From Micromonospora sediminicola (GTDB taxonomy: Bacteria; Actinomycetota; Actinomycetes; Mycobacteriales; Micromonosporaceae): a stretch of 64,000 nucleotides of DNA. The notes beneath the pieces were generated by a model. That model worked only from the letters and a program-made list of their open reading frames with translations. It had not been told where the DNA came from and made no database searches. Both the position numbers and the translations under genes were made by a program. This document shows, one piece after another, positions 1 through 7,958 of this stretch. Within the stretch, counting starts at the first letter, position 1, and every line of letters begins with the position of its first letter. The stretch is taken from assembly GCF_900089585.1 (NCBI RefSeq), contig NZ_FLRH01000004.1:1605001-1669000 (forward strand). The letters run 5' to 3'.

Positions 1-212
1 CGCGCCGGCGTCCCGTGGCTCCCGCCGTCGTGGCGGAGAAGGCTCGACGATGCTGCCGGTGCGTATGGGGCTCCGGGCCGTGTTCGGCACCGGAGTTGTC
101 GGTGGCGCTCGATGAACACCATTGCGCAGGGTGAGGCCGGTGGGAAACCACGGACGGCAAATGTGATCTGCGCCACATCGAAAATATGGGCAAAAGCGGG
201 CGTACCAGCGGG
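1..212. other. left-edge region without an assignable gene
   Basis: No convincing coding frame is visible. A short open frame on the plus strand (2-115) has no family signature. Read on the minus strand, the stretch looks like a 5' leader for a gene beyond the left edge: a CRP-like palindrome lies at 162-177, and further down are a GCCGAAC motif and a GGCGGGAGCCA motif. The latter loosely recall the 5' half of actinobacterial ydaO (c-di-AMP) riboswitches, which precede cell-wall hydrolase genes. The window ends before this can be tested, so the riboswitch idea is only a suggestion. Confidence 0.3.
162..177. promoter_or_regulatory. CRP/GlxR-like binding site
   Basis: TGTGATCTGCGCCACA matches the actinobacterial CRP/GlxR consensus (TGTGA, six bases, TCACA) at nine of the ten conserved positions. 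It lies downstream of phoH, so it more likely serves a minus-strand gene beyond the left edge than phoH. Confidence 0.4.
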
Positions 213-1628
213 TCAGCCCGGGATGTCCTCCAGCAGATCGGTGACCATCGCGGCGATCGGAGAACGCTCCGATCGGCTGAGGGTGACGTGCGCGAAGAGG
301 GGATGCCCCTTCAGCGCCTCGATCACCGCGGTCACCCCGTCGTGCCGACCGACCCGGAGGTTGTCCCGCTGCGCCACGTCGTGGGTGAGCACCACCCGGG
401 AACCCTGGCCGATCCGGGACAGCACGGTGAGCAGCACGCCCCGTTCCAGGGACTGCGCCTCGTCCACGATGACGAAGGCGTCGTGCAGGCTCCGGCCGCG
501 GATGTGGGTCAACGGCAGCACCTCCAACAGCCCGCGCGAGGTGACCTCCTCCAGCACGTGCTCGTGCACCACCGCGCCCAGCGTGTCGAAGACGGCCTGG
601 GCCCAGGGCGACATCTTCTCCGACTCCGAGCCGGGCAGGTAGCCGAGTTCCTGGCCACCGACCGCGTACAGCGGGCGGAACACGATCACCTTCTTGTGCC
701 GGCGACGCTCCATCACCGCCTCCAGGCCCGCGCAGAGCGCCAGCGCGGACTTGCCGGTGCCGGCCCGCCCACCCAGCGACACGATCCCGATCGACTCGTC
801 CAGCAGCAGGTCGAGCGCCACCCGCTGCTCCGCCGATCGCCCGTGCACGCCGAACGCCTCGCGGTCGCCGCGGACCAGCCGCACGGTCTTGTCCGGCAAC
901 ACCCGGCCGAGCGCCGAGCCTCGCCCGGACTGCAGCACCAGGCCGGTGTGGCAGGGCAGGCCGGCGGCGGCGTCGACATCGAGCGCCTCGCCCGCGTACA
1001 GCCGACCGATCTCCTCTTCGGAGAGTTCCAGCTCGGCCATCCCGGTCCAGGTGGGGTCGCTGGCCTGGCCGTGCCGGTACTCGTCGGCGTGCAGGCCGAC
1101 CGAGGCCGCCTTGACCCGCAGCGGCATGTCCTTGCTGACCAGGGTCACCTCGCGCCCCTCGGCGGCGAGGTTGAGCGCCACCGAGAGGATCCGCGCGTCG
1201 TTCGACTCGTTACGGAACCCGGGCGGCAGCACCCCGTCGTCGGTGTGGTTGAGCTCCACCCGGAGCGTGCCGCCCTGGTCGTTGGCGGGCACCGGCCGGT
1301 CCAGCCGGCCGTGTCGCACGCGCAGCTCGTCCAGCATGCGCAGCGACTGGCGGGCGAACCAGCCCAGCTCCGGATGGTGCCGCTTGCCCTCCAGCTCGGA
1401 GATGACCACCAGCGGCAGCACCACCTCGTGCTCGGCGAAGCGGTGGAACGCCGCCGGGTCGGAGAGGAGGACCGAGGTGTCCAGGACGAAGGCCGGGCCG
1501 GCTGGTCGGGGCTCCTCGGCGGCGGGGACCGCCGCGGCGGCGCTGCGGCGGCCGCGGGTGGTCCGGCGGGTCGGGGCGGTCGCGGCCGGGGTCTGGTCGG
1601 CACCGGCGGGGGTACGGCGAGTGGTCAC
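213..1628 (-). CDS. PhoH family ATPase with N-terminal PIN domain
   Basis: A 471-residue PIN-PhoH protein, an ATP-dependent RNA helicase/ribonuclease type. The PIN nuclease domain spans about residues 45-180, with acidic residues D50 (in FVLDTS), E78-E80 and D144. The PhoH ATPase half carries Walker A GRAGTGKS at 287-294 and Walker B VIVDEAQ ending near 392. Residues 1-43 are a low-complexity Thr/Arg/Ala linker. The start is GTG; a TANNNT box (TAGCGT) about 145 nt upstream may be its promoter, giving a long leader. This is the family called YlaK or PhoH2 elsewhere; its cellular substrate is not known from sequence. Confidence 0.93.
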   Translation of the reverse strand: MTTRRTPAGADQTPAATAPTRRTTRGRRSAAAAVPAAEEPRPAGPAFVLDTSVLLSDPAAFHRFAEHEVVLPLVVISELEGKRHHPELGWFARQSLRMLDELRVRHGRLDRPVPANDQGGTLRVELNHTDDGVLPPGFRNESNDARILSVALNLAAEGREVTLVSKDMPLRVKAASVGLHADEYRHGQASDPTWTGMAELELSEEEIGRLYAGEALDVDAAAGLPCHTGLVLQSGRGSALGRVLPDKTVRLVRGDREAFGVHGRSAEQRVALDLLLDESIGIVSLGGRAGTGKSALALCAGLEAVMERRRHKKVIVFRPLYAVGGQELGYLPGSESEKMSPWAQAVFDTLGAVVHEHVLEEVTSRGLLEVLPLTHIRGRSLHDAFVIVDEAQSLERGVLLTVLSRIGQGSRVVLTHDVAQRDNLRVGRHDGVTAVIEALKGHPLFAHVTLSRSERSPIAAMVTDLLEDIPG

Positions 1629-1903
1629 AGGCCTGCTCCGCGGATGGGCACCCGGCCACCCGAGTTCCGCCTCTTCCGGCGCCCGGCGGGCACGGGGTCG
1701 GATGCGGGCCCCGTGCGCGAGTCGTCGCAGGTCCGGGCTGTCCGGCTGGCCCGGGAAAACCCCGTGCCATGCCTAGACGCTAATCGCACCGGGGCCGCGC
1801 GGCTAGGGGTGGACGTGGATCACGCCCGTCGGGGAGGTGAACGTGCCCGGAACCGGCCGGGATGCATGCCCCCTGCGCGCACCCCGGCCGGAGCTCCGTC
1901 GCC

Positions 1904-2332
1904 TCAGCCCTGCCGTCGCACCAGGGTTCCGGCCCTCGGCCCCGCGCCGGCGGCGCCGAACGAGGACCCGGTGTACGTGGTGCCGGGCCGGGCCGCCACG
2001 CCGCCGAGCTGGGCGGTCGCGGTGACCCGTACGGCCGGGGCGGAGCCGGTGCGCCCGGTGACCGCGGTGGGGACGGCGGTGCCCGCGAACGGGGTGGCCG
2101 CGCGCCCGACCGACGTCACCACGGTCGGCGCGGGGCCGGCGAGCGCCGAGGCGATGGCGGCCTGCGCGTCCCGGCGCCGGCGGTTCCAGGCGCCCCGGTC
2201 GCCGTCGAAGTAGCCTTGCCGGTAGCCGAACCGGTAGCCGATCCGGTAGCTGAGCTGACCGTGCAACCGGCCGGCGGCGTAGCAGGTGGAGCCGAGCACC
2301 AGAACGAGGACCACGGCGAGAAAGGGGCTCAC
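1904..2332 (-). CDS. small membrane-anchored protein of unknown function
   Basis: A 142-residue protein with one N-terminal hydrophobic segment (about residues 3-20), a short Gly/Tyr/Arg-rich stretch with a repeated RIGYRFGYRQGY-like pattern, and an Ala/Thr/Val-rich tail. No family recognised. The GTG start is supported by a strong Shine-Dalgarno sequence (GGAGGTG) five to six bases upstream. It lies 40 bp downstream of the unknown gene at 2373-2714 on the same strand, so the two are probably co-transcribed. Confidence 0.6.
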   Translation of the reverse strand: MSPFLAVVLVLVLGSTCYAAGRLHGQLSYRIGYRFGYRQGYFDGDRGAWNRRRRDAQAAIASALAGPAPTVVTSVGRAATPFAGTAVPTAVTGRTGSAPAVRVTATAQLGGVAARPGTTYTGSSFGAAGAGPRAGTLVRRQG

Positions 2333-2372
2333 CGGGTCACCTCCGCCGTCCGCGACGGCGTGGCGCCCCGGC

Positions 2373-2714
2373 TCATCGCTCGTCCGCCCCGGGCAGCGGG
2401 TCGACCACCAGCAGCCGCTCCAGGTCGGCGGTGCTGACCTCCTCGACCAGTTCGACGCTGATCCGGCAGCCGTCGAGGATGACCTCGGCGACGGACGCCC
2501 GGCGGATCTCGCCGCCGGAGTCGTAGACGCGCACGCTCAGCTCGGGGCAGCCGAGGTGGGTACGCCAGGCGTCCCACTCCTCGCGGTCACCGACGCTGAG
2601 CGAGAGGTAGCGACAGCCCCGGGCGAGGTAGACGCGCCACGGCGCGCTCAGCCCGGCGGAGACCCCGTCCGCGATCAGGCCGAACGCCTGGGCGCGGGTC
2701 GCGAGCTCGGTCAC
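2373..2714 (-). CDS. conserved-looking hypothetical protein
   Basis: A 113-residue soluble protein of mixed alpha/beta character, with no signal peptide or membrane segment. No domain recognised. Codon usage is typical of the window (strong third-position GC), which supports a real gene. It starts with GTG and is followed 40 bp later by the small membrane protein at 1904-2332, so both probably form a two-gene unit. It is divergent from the XRE regulator at 2979; the 264 bp between them hold several GTGAC-containing motifs. Confidence 0.6.
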   Translation of the reverse strand: MTELATRAQAFGLIADGVSAGLSAPWRVYLARGCRYLSLSVGDREEWDAWRTHLGCPELSVRVYDSGGEIRRASVAEVILDGCRISVELVEEVSTADLERLLVVDPLPGADER

Positions 2715-2911
2715 GAGACCCCCTCGGCACCCGCGGAGTGACGCATGTGAGCACTCGTCGTCTCAAGCACGTGACACACCGTAAGTTGTCTCATGAGCGT
2801 GACAGTATCAGCTTTTCGTCCGTTTGCCGCCGTACTCGTGTCCATCTATTCTGCCCGGGTGACACCCCTCAGGAGCAGCTCTGGATCGTTTACCGGGAAA
2901 CCCGCGACAGC

Positions 2912-2927
2912 GTCACGTCGGCGTGAC
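2912..2927. promoter_or_regulatory. palindrome upstream of XRE regulator
   Basis: GTCACG-TCGG-CGTGAC is an inverted repeat with 6-bp arms, 40 bp before the TACCGT -10 box of the XRE gene. Further GTGAC half-sites lie at about 2740-2870. It could be an autoregulatory operator; no binding protein can be assigned. Confidence 0.35.
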
Positions 2928-2978
2928 AGCAGCGTGCCGAGCCGGCCCGACGCGGCCGACTGGCCGTACCGTCACGGG

Positions 2979-3419
2979 GTGACCGAGACGGCCAACGCAC
3001 GGAAGATCGCCTTCGCCACCTTCGTCCGCCGCGCGCTGGACGACGCCCGCGCGATGCGGGCGTGGAGCGGCACCGAGGTCTCCCGGCGCACTGGCGTCTC
3101 CCGCCAGACCATCAACCGCTGGGTGCGCGGCGACTGGGCCAGCGACCCCGAGGCGGAGCGGGTGGTCGCCTTCTGCGAGGGCCTCGGGCTCGACCCGGCG
3201 GCCGCGTTCGTCGCGCTCGGCTGGGACCGGGCCGCCGGCCCTCGCGCCGACCCCACCCCACCCCCGATGGACCCGGACGTCGAGGCACTGCTGCGCCGAC
3301 TGGTCGACCCGAACGTCTCCGACGCGGAGAAGTTCCACATTCGAGAAACCATTCGTTACCTCGCATATCGCCCGACTCTCCCGGCCGTTGTCCGAAATAG
3401 AGGTAAACAGGCCGGGTAG
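2979..3419 (+). CDS. XRE family transcriptional regulator
   Basis: A 146-residue regulator with an N-terminal helix-turn-helix (about residues 25-60, containing SRRTGVSRQTINRW) and a C-terminal helical part ending in a basic tail. The GTG start at 2979 is chosen because TACCGT lies at 2967-2972, six bases before it, the leaderless pattern seen throughout this window; the frame is open further upstream but lacks coding character. Ligand and targets are unknown. The palindrome at 2912-2927 and divergent neighbour 2373-2714 are the obvious candidates for control. Confidence 0.8.
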   Translation: MTETANARKIAFATFVRRALDDARAMRAWSGTEVSRRTGVSRQTINRWVRGDWASDPEAERVVAFCEGLGLDPAAAFVALGWDRAAGPRADPTPPPMDPDVEALLRRLVDPNVSDAEKFHIRETIRYLAYRPTLPAVVRNRGKQAG

Positions 3420-3582
3420 TTCCTCAAATGGCGAAAGAACGGAAGGTCAGACCCGATCGTTTCGCCGCGGGGACGGATCGGACCGGCTAGCGTCCACGTT
3501 TGTACTGCTAGGGGCTCGTCGTCGGCGGGGGGACGGGACACAGCCGAACCCAGCCCTGCGGGACAGAAGGAGGGGTCTGTCC

Positions 3583-3936
3583 ATGACCCTGAAATGGTTG
3601 GCAGTCGTGGTCGCGGTGGTGTCGGTGACATCGTGCGTGACCGGCAACGTGGTGGTCGGCGTACTGAACGGCGGACAGCTTCCCCTGGTCGCCAATCTTC
3701 TCGCGCTCACCACGGCCGGCACCGCGGTGATCCTCGCCGTCGTGGCCGAGCTGCACGATCGGCTCAACGACCGGGTCAGCGCGCTCACCGAGTTCCTGGT
3801 GGCGCGGCTCAACGAGATCGAGGCGCACACCGGCGACCGGAACACCGGTTTCGTGGAGGGCTACCTGCTCAGCCACGGACAGGACGCGGCCGTGGTGCCG
3901 TTCGGGCGCCGGGGACGGGGAGCCGCCGAACGCTGA
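3583..3936 (+). CDS. small two-segment membrane protein, unknown function
   Basis: A 117-residue protein with two predicted membrane segments (about residues 4-27 and 33-57), followed by a cytoplasmic-looking amphipathic helix and a charged Arg/Gly tail. The ATG at 3583 is chosen because AGAAGGAGGGG sits about ten bases upstream. No family recognised. It is 163 bp downstream of the XRE gene on the same strand, with its own possible promoter region between them. Confidence 0.65.
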   Translation: MTLKWLAVVVAVVSVTSCVTGNVVVGVLNGGQLPLVANLLALTTAGTAVILAVVAELHDRLNDRVSALTEFLVARLNEIEAHTGDRNTGFVEGYLLSHGQDAAVVPFGRRGRGAAER

Positions 3937-4006
3937 CCTCCCACGTCGTCCCGACGTCACATCTCAGCCACGAATACGCCGCCCGGCGCGGGGTACGCTG
4001 TCGCGC

Positions 4007-4831
4007 GTGCCGCCGTTGAATCTGGGCAACCAGCAGCCGAAGACCCCGTTGGACGCGGAGCACGCCTGGCGTGCGACCGCCGCCCGCGTGCGCGACGTGG
4101 TGCTCTTCTTCGACTTCGACGGCACGTTGGCGCCGGTCGACGACGATCCCACCGCGGTCCGCCCCGCGCCGAAGGTGCTCACCGCGCTGGAGGCGCTGGC
4201 CCCCCGCGTACGCCGGATCGCCATCGTCTCCGCGCGACCGGTCGAGTTCCTCCGCGACCACCTGGGCGGCCTCGACGGCGTGGACCTCTACGGGCTCTAC
4301 GGCCTGGAGCACAGCCACTCCGGCGGCGAGACGGTCACCGAGCCGGCCGCGCTGCCCTGGGTGCCGACCATGGCCGAGCTGGCCGAGCAGGCCCGAGCCG
4401 AGCTGCCGCCCGGCGCACTGGTGGAGTTCAAGCGGCTCTCCGTCGCGCTGCACTGGCGCACCGCCCCGCAGCTCGGCGACCTGGTGCAGGAGTGGGGCCG
4501 GAGCCAGGCCGAGCGGCTCGGCCTGCGCTGCCAGGCCGGTCGGATGGTGCTGGAGCTGAAGCCCCCGGTCGACCGGGACAAGGGCATGGTCATCGGCGAG
4601 GCCGTGCGGGACGCCGGTGGCGCCTGGTACTTCGGCGACGACGTCTCCGACATCAAGGCGTTCGCCGCGCTGCGCGCCCGCGCCGCCACCGACCCGGACT
4701 TCCTCGGCGTGTGCGTGGCCGTCGCCAACCCGGAGACGGGTCACGAGGTGGCCGACGCCGCCGACCTCACCCTGGACTCCCCCGCCGCCCTCGGCGACTT
4801 CCTCGAGGCCGCCCTCCCCCACCTCACCTGA
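4007..4831 (+). CDS. otsB: trehalose-6-phosphate phosphatase
   Basis: A 274-residue HAD-superfamily phosphatase that releases trehalose from trehalose-6-phosphate, the second step of the OtsAB pathway. Motif I DFDGT is at residues 36-40; the acidic metal-binding motif IV appears as FGDDVSD in the C-terminal third. Length and motif order fit OtsB. The GTG start is preceded by TACGCT (3994-3999) at seven bases, so translation is probably leaderless. No OtsA (synthase) is present in the window. It converges on the isoprenyl synthase gene across a large palindrome (4848-4922). Confidence 0.92.
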   Translation: MPPLNLGNQQPKTPLDAEHAWRATAARVRDVVLFFDFDGTLAPVDDDPTAVRPAPKVLTALEALAPRVRRIAIVSARPVEFLRDHLGGLDGVDLYGLYGLEHSHSGGETVTEPAALPWVPTMAELAEQARAELPPGALVEFKRLSVALHWRTAPQLGDLVQEWGRSQAERLGLRCQAGRMVLELKPPVDRDKGMVIGEAVRDAGGAWYFGDDVSDIKAFAALRARAATDPDFLGVCVAVANPETGHEVADAADLTLDSPAALGDFLEAALPHLT

Positions 4832-4847
4832 CTCGACCGCCCCTCCT

Positions 4848-4922
4848 CGTCGATCGTGCACTTGCCGCCCCGGCATAACGGACAAAACCCGCATTGTCGG
4901 GGCCGAATGTGCACGATCGACG
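4848..4922. repeat. long intergenic palindrome, copy 1
   Basis: Perfect 14-bp arms (CGTCGATCGTGCAC at 4848-4861 and its complement at 4909-4922) enclose an inner 6-bp stem (GCCCCG 4867-4872 with CGGGGC 4898-4903). It sits between the converging ends of otsB and the isoprenyl synthase gene. The outer CGTCGATC-TG core is shared with the palindrome at 6974-7036. It may work as a bidirectional terminator or be a REP-like dispersed element. Confidence 0.7.
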
Positions 4923-4935
4923 GGAGAAGGGCGGG

Positions 4936-5706
4936 TCAGACGCCGTAGCGGCGCTGGCGGGTGGCGTAGGAGCGCAGGGCCCGGAGGAAGTCGACCTTGC
5001 GGAAGTCCGGCCAGTTCAGCTCGCAGAAATAGAACTCCGAGTGCGCGCTCTGCCAGAGCATGAAGCCGGACAGTCGCTGCTCCCCGCTGGTCCGGATGAT
5101 CAGATCCGGGTCCGGCAGCCCCTTGGTGTAGAGGTGCTCGGAGATGTGGTCGACGTCGATCGACGAGGCCAGCTCCTCGATCGTGCCGCCGTTCGCCGCG
5201 TGCTCCAGCAGCAGCGACCGCACCGCGTCGGCGATCTCGCGCCGCCCGCCGTACCCGACGGCGATGTTGACCTGGGCCCCGCCGTCGCGGTCCCGGGTGC
5301 GTTCCTCGGCCGCCTTCAGCGCCGCCGCGTGCGGCGCGGGCAGCACGTCGAGCGCGCCGACCATGCGCAGCCGCCAGGGGTTGCCCTCCTCGGCCAGCTC
5401 GGTGGTGAGGTCCTCGATGATCTGGAGCAACGGGTCCAGCTCGGCGGCCGGCCGGGAGAGGTTGTCGGTGGAGAGCAGCCAGAGCGTGACGTGCCCGACG
5501 CCGGCGGCGTCGCACCAGCGGAGCAGCTCCTTGATCCGCTCGGCGCCCATCCGGTGGCCGTCGTTCGGGTCGACGAAGCCCATCTCCCGGGCCCATCTGC
5601 GGTTGCCGTCGCACATCACGCCGACGTGTGCGGGCACGGGCCTGCCCGCGAGCTTCGCCGTGAGCCGGCGCTCGTACACGGAGTAGAGAAGTTTCCGCAG
5701 AGTCAT
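4936..5706 (-). CDS. short-chain Z-isoprenyl diphosphate synthase (UPP synthase family)
   Basis: A 256-residue cis-prenyltransferase. Visible family motifs are CDGNRRWAR near the N-terminus (catalytic Asp), NVAVGYGGR-like NIAVGYGGRREI, and the C-terminal RTSGEQRLSGF and SEFYF. Its close resemblance, from memory, to M. tuberculosis Rv1086, including LLSTDNL and the QRRYG tail, suggests production of a short product (E,Z-farnesyl diphosphate) for decaprenyl phosphate synthesis rather than the full C50/C55 chain. ATG at 5706 begins MTLRKLL; TACCCT lies eight bases upstream. It is followed on the same strand, from the other side, by the flavoprotein gene at 5738. Confidence 0.9.
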   Translation of the reverse strand: MTLRKLLYSVYERRLTAKLAGRPVPAHVGVMCDGNRRWAREMGFVDPNDGHRMGAERIKELLRWCDAAGVGHVTLWLLSTDNLSRPAAELDPLLQIIEDLTTELAEEGNPWRLRMVGALDVLPAPHAAALKAAEERTRDRDGGAQVNIAVGYGGRREIADAVRSLLLEHAANGGTIEELASSIDVDHISEHLYTKGLPDPDLIIRTSGEQRLSGFMLWQSAHSEFYFCELNWPDFRKVDFLRALRSYATRQRRYGV

Positions 5707-5737
5707 CACCTTGCAGGGTAGCGACCCCGCGGAAAGA

Positions 5738-6937
5738 TCAGTGCCGCGGTGGCGCATCGCGGGACGGCCGGTCGTTCCCGGCCCCACGCGGGCGCGGCAC
5801 CCCGGCCGCGACGGCGGCGAGCGTGCGGGCGTCCAGGCGCCCGTCGCCGAGCCCCAGCTCCACCACCGTCCGGTAGACCCGCTCGTCCCGACCGGCGGCC
5901 CCGATCACCGCGTCGACCACCCACCGGCGCCGGGCCAGCCAGGCCGCCGCCGAACTGTGCCGCAGGTGCACGCCGAGCCGGGCGCGCAGCGCGGCGGCGT
6001 ACCGACGGGCCGCGTCGGCGGGCGCGCCGGCCGCCGCCGCCCCGGCCAGGGCGCCGGAGCGCAGCGCGTAGAAGATCCCCTCACCGGTGAACGGGTTGAT
6101 CAACGACAGCGCGTCGCCGGCCAGCAGCACCCGGCCCCGCCCGGGCGCCGGCCGGTGGGTGGAGAGCGGCAGGTGGTGCGCGCGCAGGTCGGTCACCGTG
6201 GCGGGGTCGGTGCCGGGCAGCAGCGCGGCCATCCGGTCCACCAGGTGGGCACGGGTCAACGGCTCACCGCGCAACACCTCCCCGTACCCGACGTTCGCGC
6301 GCCCGTCCCCGATCGGAAAGGCCCAGGCGTACGCGGGCCAGCGTTCCGCCGACGTGACGATGAGCTGCTCGGGCGGGCCGGGCGGCGCGGGCGCGTAGCC
6401 CCGGATGGCGAGCGCGAGGTGCCGGTCCGGGTTCACCGGGTGCCCGAGCGCCCGGCGCAGCACCGACCCGGCGCCGTCGGCCCCGACCACCGTCCGACCG
6501 GCCAGGTCCCCGTCGAGCACCACCCGGTCGGCGCCCACCTCCACCGCGCGGACGGTGTGCCGCCGCAGCTCCACCCCGGCCTCGACCGCCGCCCGGACCA
6601 GGCGCGCATCGAACACCTTCCGCGGCACCGTGTACGCGGGCCGGGGCAGCGCCCGGGCCACCGTGCCGCCACCGGGCCCGACCAGGCGCAGCGCGGGCAG
6701 CGGCGGGTATCCGTCGACGGCGCCGGTCACGCCCAGCTCGGCGAGCACGTCCAACGCGTGCGCGGCGATGCCGTCCCCGCACGCCTTGTCGCGTGGGAAG
6801 TCGTACCGGTCGAGCAGCAGGACCCGGGCCGCGCCCGCCCGCCGTGCCGCGAGCGCCGCCGCCGCCCCGGCCGGCCCCGCCCCCACCACCACGACGTCCC
6901 ACACCGCGCCCACCACCCCCACATCCTCCCCCGGCAC
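5738..6937 (-). CDS. geranylgeranyl reductase family FAD-dependent oxidoreductase
   Basis: A flavoprotein of up to 399 residues with an N-terminal Rossmann FAD motif (VVVVGAGPAG about residue 14), the family Cys-Gly-Asp motif in KACGDG, and the second FAD motif GRVLLAGDAL in the middle third. Members saturate isoprenoid chains; being 31 bp upstream of, and co-directional with, the Z-isoprenyl diphosphate synthase, a role in reducing polyprenyl phosphate or menaquinone side chains is plausible. The exact start is uncertain: several in-frame GTG codons lie between 6937 and 6904, and a GGGGGAGG Shine-Dalgarno favours one near 6913-6916. Confidence 0.85.
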   Translation of the reverse strand: MPGEDVGVVGAVWDVVVVGAGPAGAAAALAARRAGAARVLLLDRYDFPRDKACGDGIAAHALDVLAELGVTGAVDGYPPLPALRLVGPGGGTVARALPRPAYTVPRKVFDARLVRAAVEAGVELRRHTVRAVEVGADRVVLDGDLAGRTVVGADGAGSVLRRALGHPVNPDRHLALAIRGYAPAPPGPPEQLIVTSAERWPAYAWAFPIGDGRANVGYGEVLRGEPLTRAHLVDRMAALLPGTDPATVTDLRAHHLPLSTHRPAPGRGRVLLAGDALSLINPFTGEGIFYALRSGALAGAAAAGAPADAARRYAAALRARLGVHLRHSSAAAWLARRRWVVDAVIGAAGRDERVYRTVVELGLGDGRLDARTLAAVAAGVPRPRGAGNDRPSRDAPPRH

Positions 6938-6973
6938 CCCTCCCCCCGCCCCCGCACCGCGCCACCCCCACTT

Positions 6974-7036
6974 CGTCGATCATGAAGTTGGCGGCACGTT
7001 CGATCTCCCCGACCGCCGCCAACCTCATGATCGACG
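6974..7036. repeat. long intergenic palindrome, copy 2
   Basis: Arms of 22 nt (6974-6995 and 7015-7036) pair with a single mismatch around a 19-nt loop. The first arm begins CGTCGATCATGA, closely resembling the arm of the palindrome at 4848. It lies between two genes on the minus strand, so in RNA from that strand the lone mismatch becomes a G-U pair. Possible terminator for the upstream membrane-protein gene or REP-like element. Confidence 0.7.
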
Positions 7037-7072
7037 CGCTCCCCCGCACGAGGCGGGCGGGCAGGACGTGGA

Positions 7073-7918
7073 TCAGGGGGTGGGGGTGGTGCGGTGGAGG
7101 GAGTAGAGGGTGAGGGCGGCGGCGGTCAGCAAGGGGGCGCCGTCGCGGATCAGGCCGTCGACGCCGAGCAGCCACCAGCAGAGCGGCAGGTCGAGCGCGA
7201 GCACGCCGAGCGTGACGACGACCAGCGCCCGGCGCGCCCAGCCGCGGCCGCGCAGCAGGAACGCGGTGCAGAACAGCACCGCGTAGCTGACCGCGATGCC
7301 GGCGCCGAACCAGAGGAACAGGGCGGGTACGGCGGCGATCCGCCCGTCCAGCACGGACCCGGTCGCCACCAGCGCCGGCACCAGCATCAGCGGGCTGTAG
7401 GTGAACGCGGCGACCCGGGCGGTGAGCAGCCAGCCGTTCGCCTGCGGGCGCTTCGGCACCACCTCCCGCCAGGAGATGGTGCCGCCCTCGACGACCAGGC
7501 CCCTGCGGTGCCGGACCAGGTGGGCGCGGACCGCGTCGGAGCGGTAGAGCAGCACCACCACGGCGACACAGAGCGCGCCGAGCGCGGCGAACCCGACCAG
7601 GCCGGGCAGCGCGGGCACCCCTTCCCGGGGCACGATCAGCCGCCCGACCGCGAAGATCGTGGTCACTGCGAGGATCAGCCCGAACGGCCGGGCACCCACC
7701 CGGCCCTTGTTCACCTGCCCGATCAGCAGCACGAAGCCCAACGACCGGAGCATCGCCCAGCCCGTGCGGACCGCGAGGCCGAACTCCTGCTCCGGGGCGT
7801 ACCAGTAGTTGAGCAGCTCGACCGCGACGGTGGCCGCCGCGGTCACGGCGAGCAGCGTGGTCAGCGCCCGGACGGCGGACGGCCGCCGGACCTCGACAGG
7901 TTCGACGGCCGTCCTCAT
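7073..7918 (-). CDS. multi-pass membrane protein, unknown function
   Basis: A 281-residue integral membrane protein with seven to eight hydrophobic segments separated by short loops and one longer loop around residues 125-165 (basic, with HRRGLVVEGG). No catalytic motif or transporter signature seen. The ATG start follows a short charged N-terminus containing two Glu and three Arg. It is 40 bp from the PEP carboxykinase gene end on the same strand, so it may lie downstream of pckG transcription. Confidence 0.7.
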   Translation of the reverse strand: MRTAVEPVEVRRPSAVRALTTLLAVTAAATVAVELLNYWYAPEQEFGLAVRTGWAMLRSLGFVLLIGQVNKGRVGARPFGLILAVTTIFAVGRLIVPREGVPALPGLVGFAALGALCVAVVVLLYRSDAVRAHLVRHRRGLVVEGGTISWREVVPKRPQANGWLLTARVAAFTYSPLMLVPALVATGSVLDGRIAAVPALFLWFGAGIAVSYAVLFCTAFLLRGRGWARRALVVVTLGVLALDLPLCWWLLGVDGLIRDGAPLLTAAALTLYSLHRTTPTP

Positions 7919-7958
7919 GGCATCCGATGTTGCCCGGCGCGGGCAACCGGCACACCTG

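Noticed and set aside
1210..1770. Leaderless-looking minus-strand frame starting at 1770 (TAGCGT, six bases, ATG)
   Set aside because: Its codons are Pro/Arg/Gly-rich out-of-frame readings of phoH. The TANNNT box may still be the phoH promoter.
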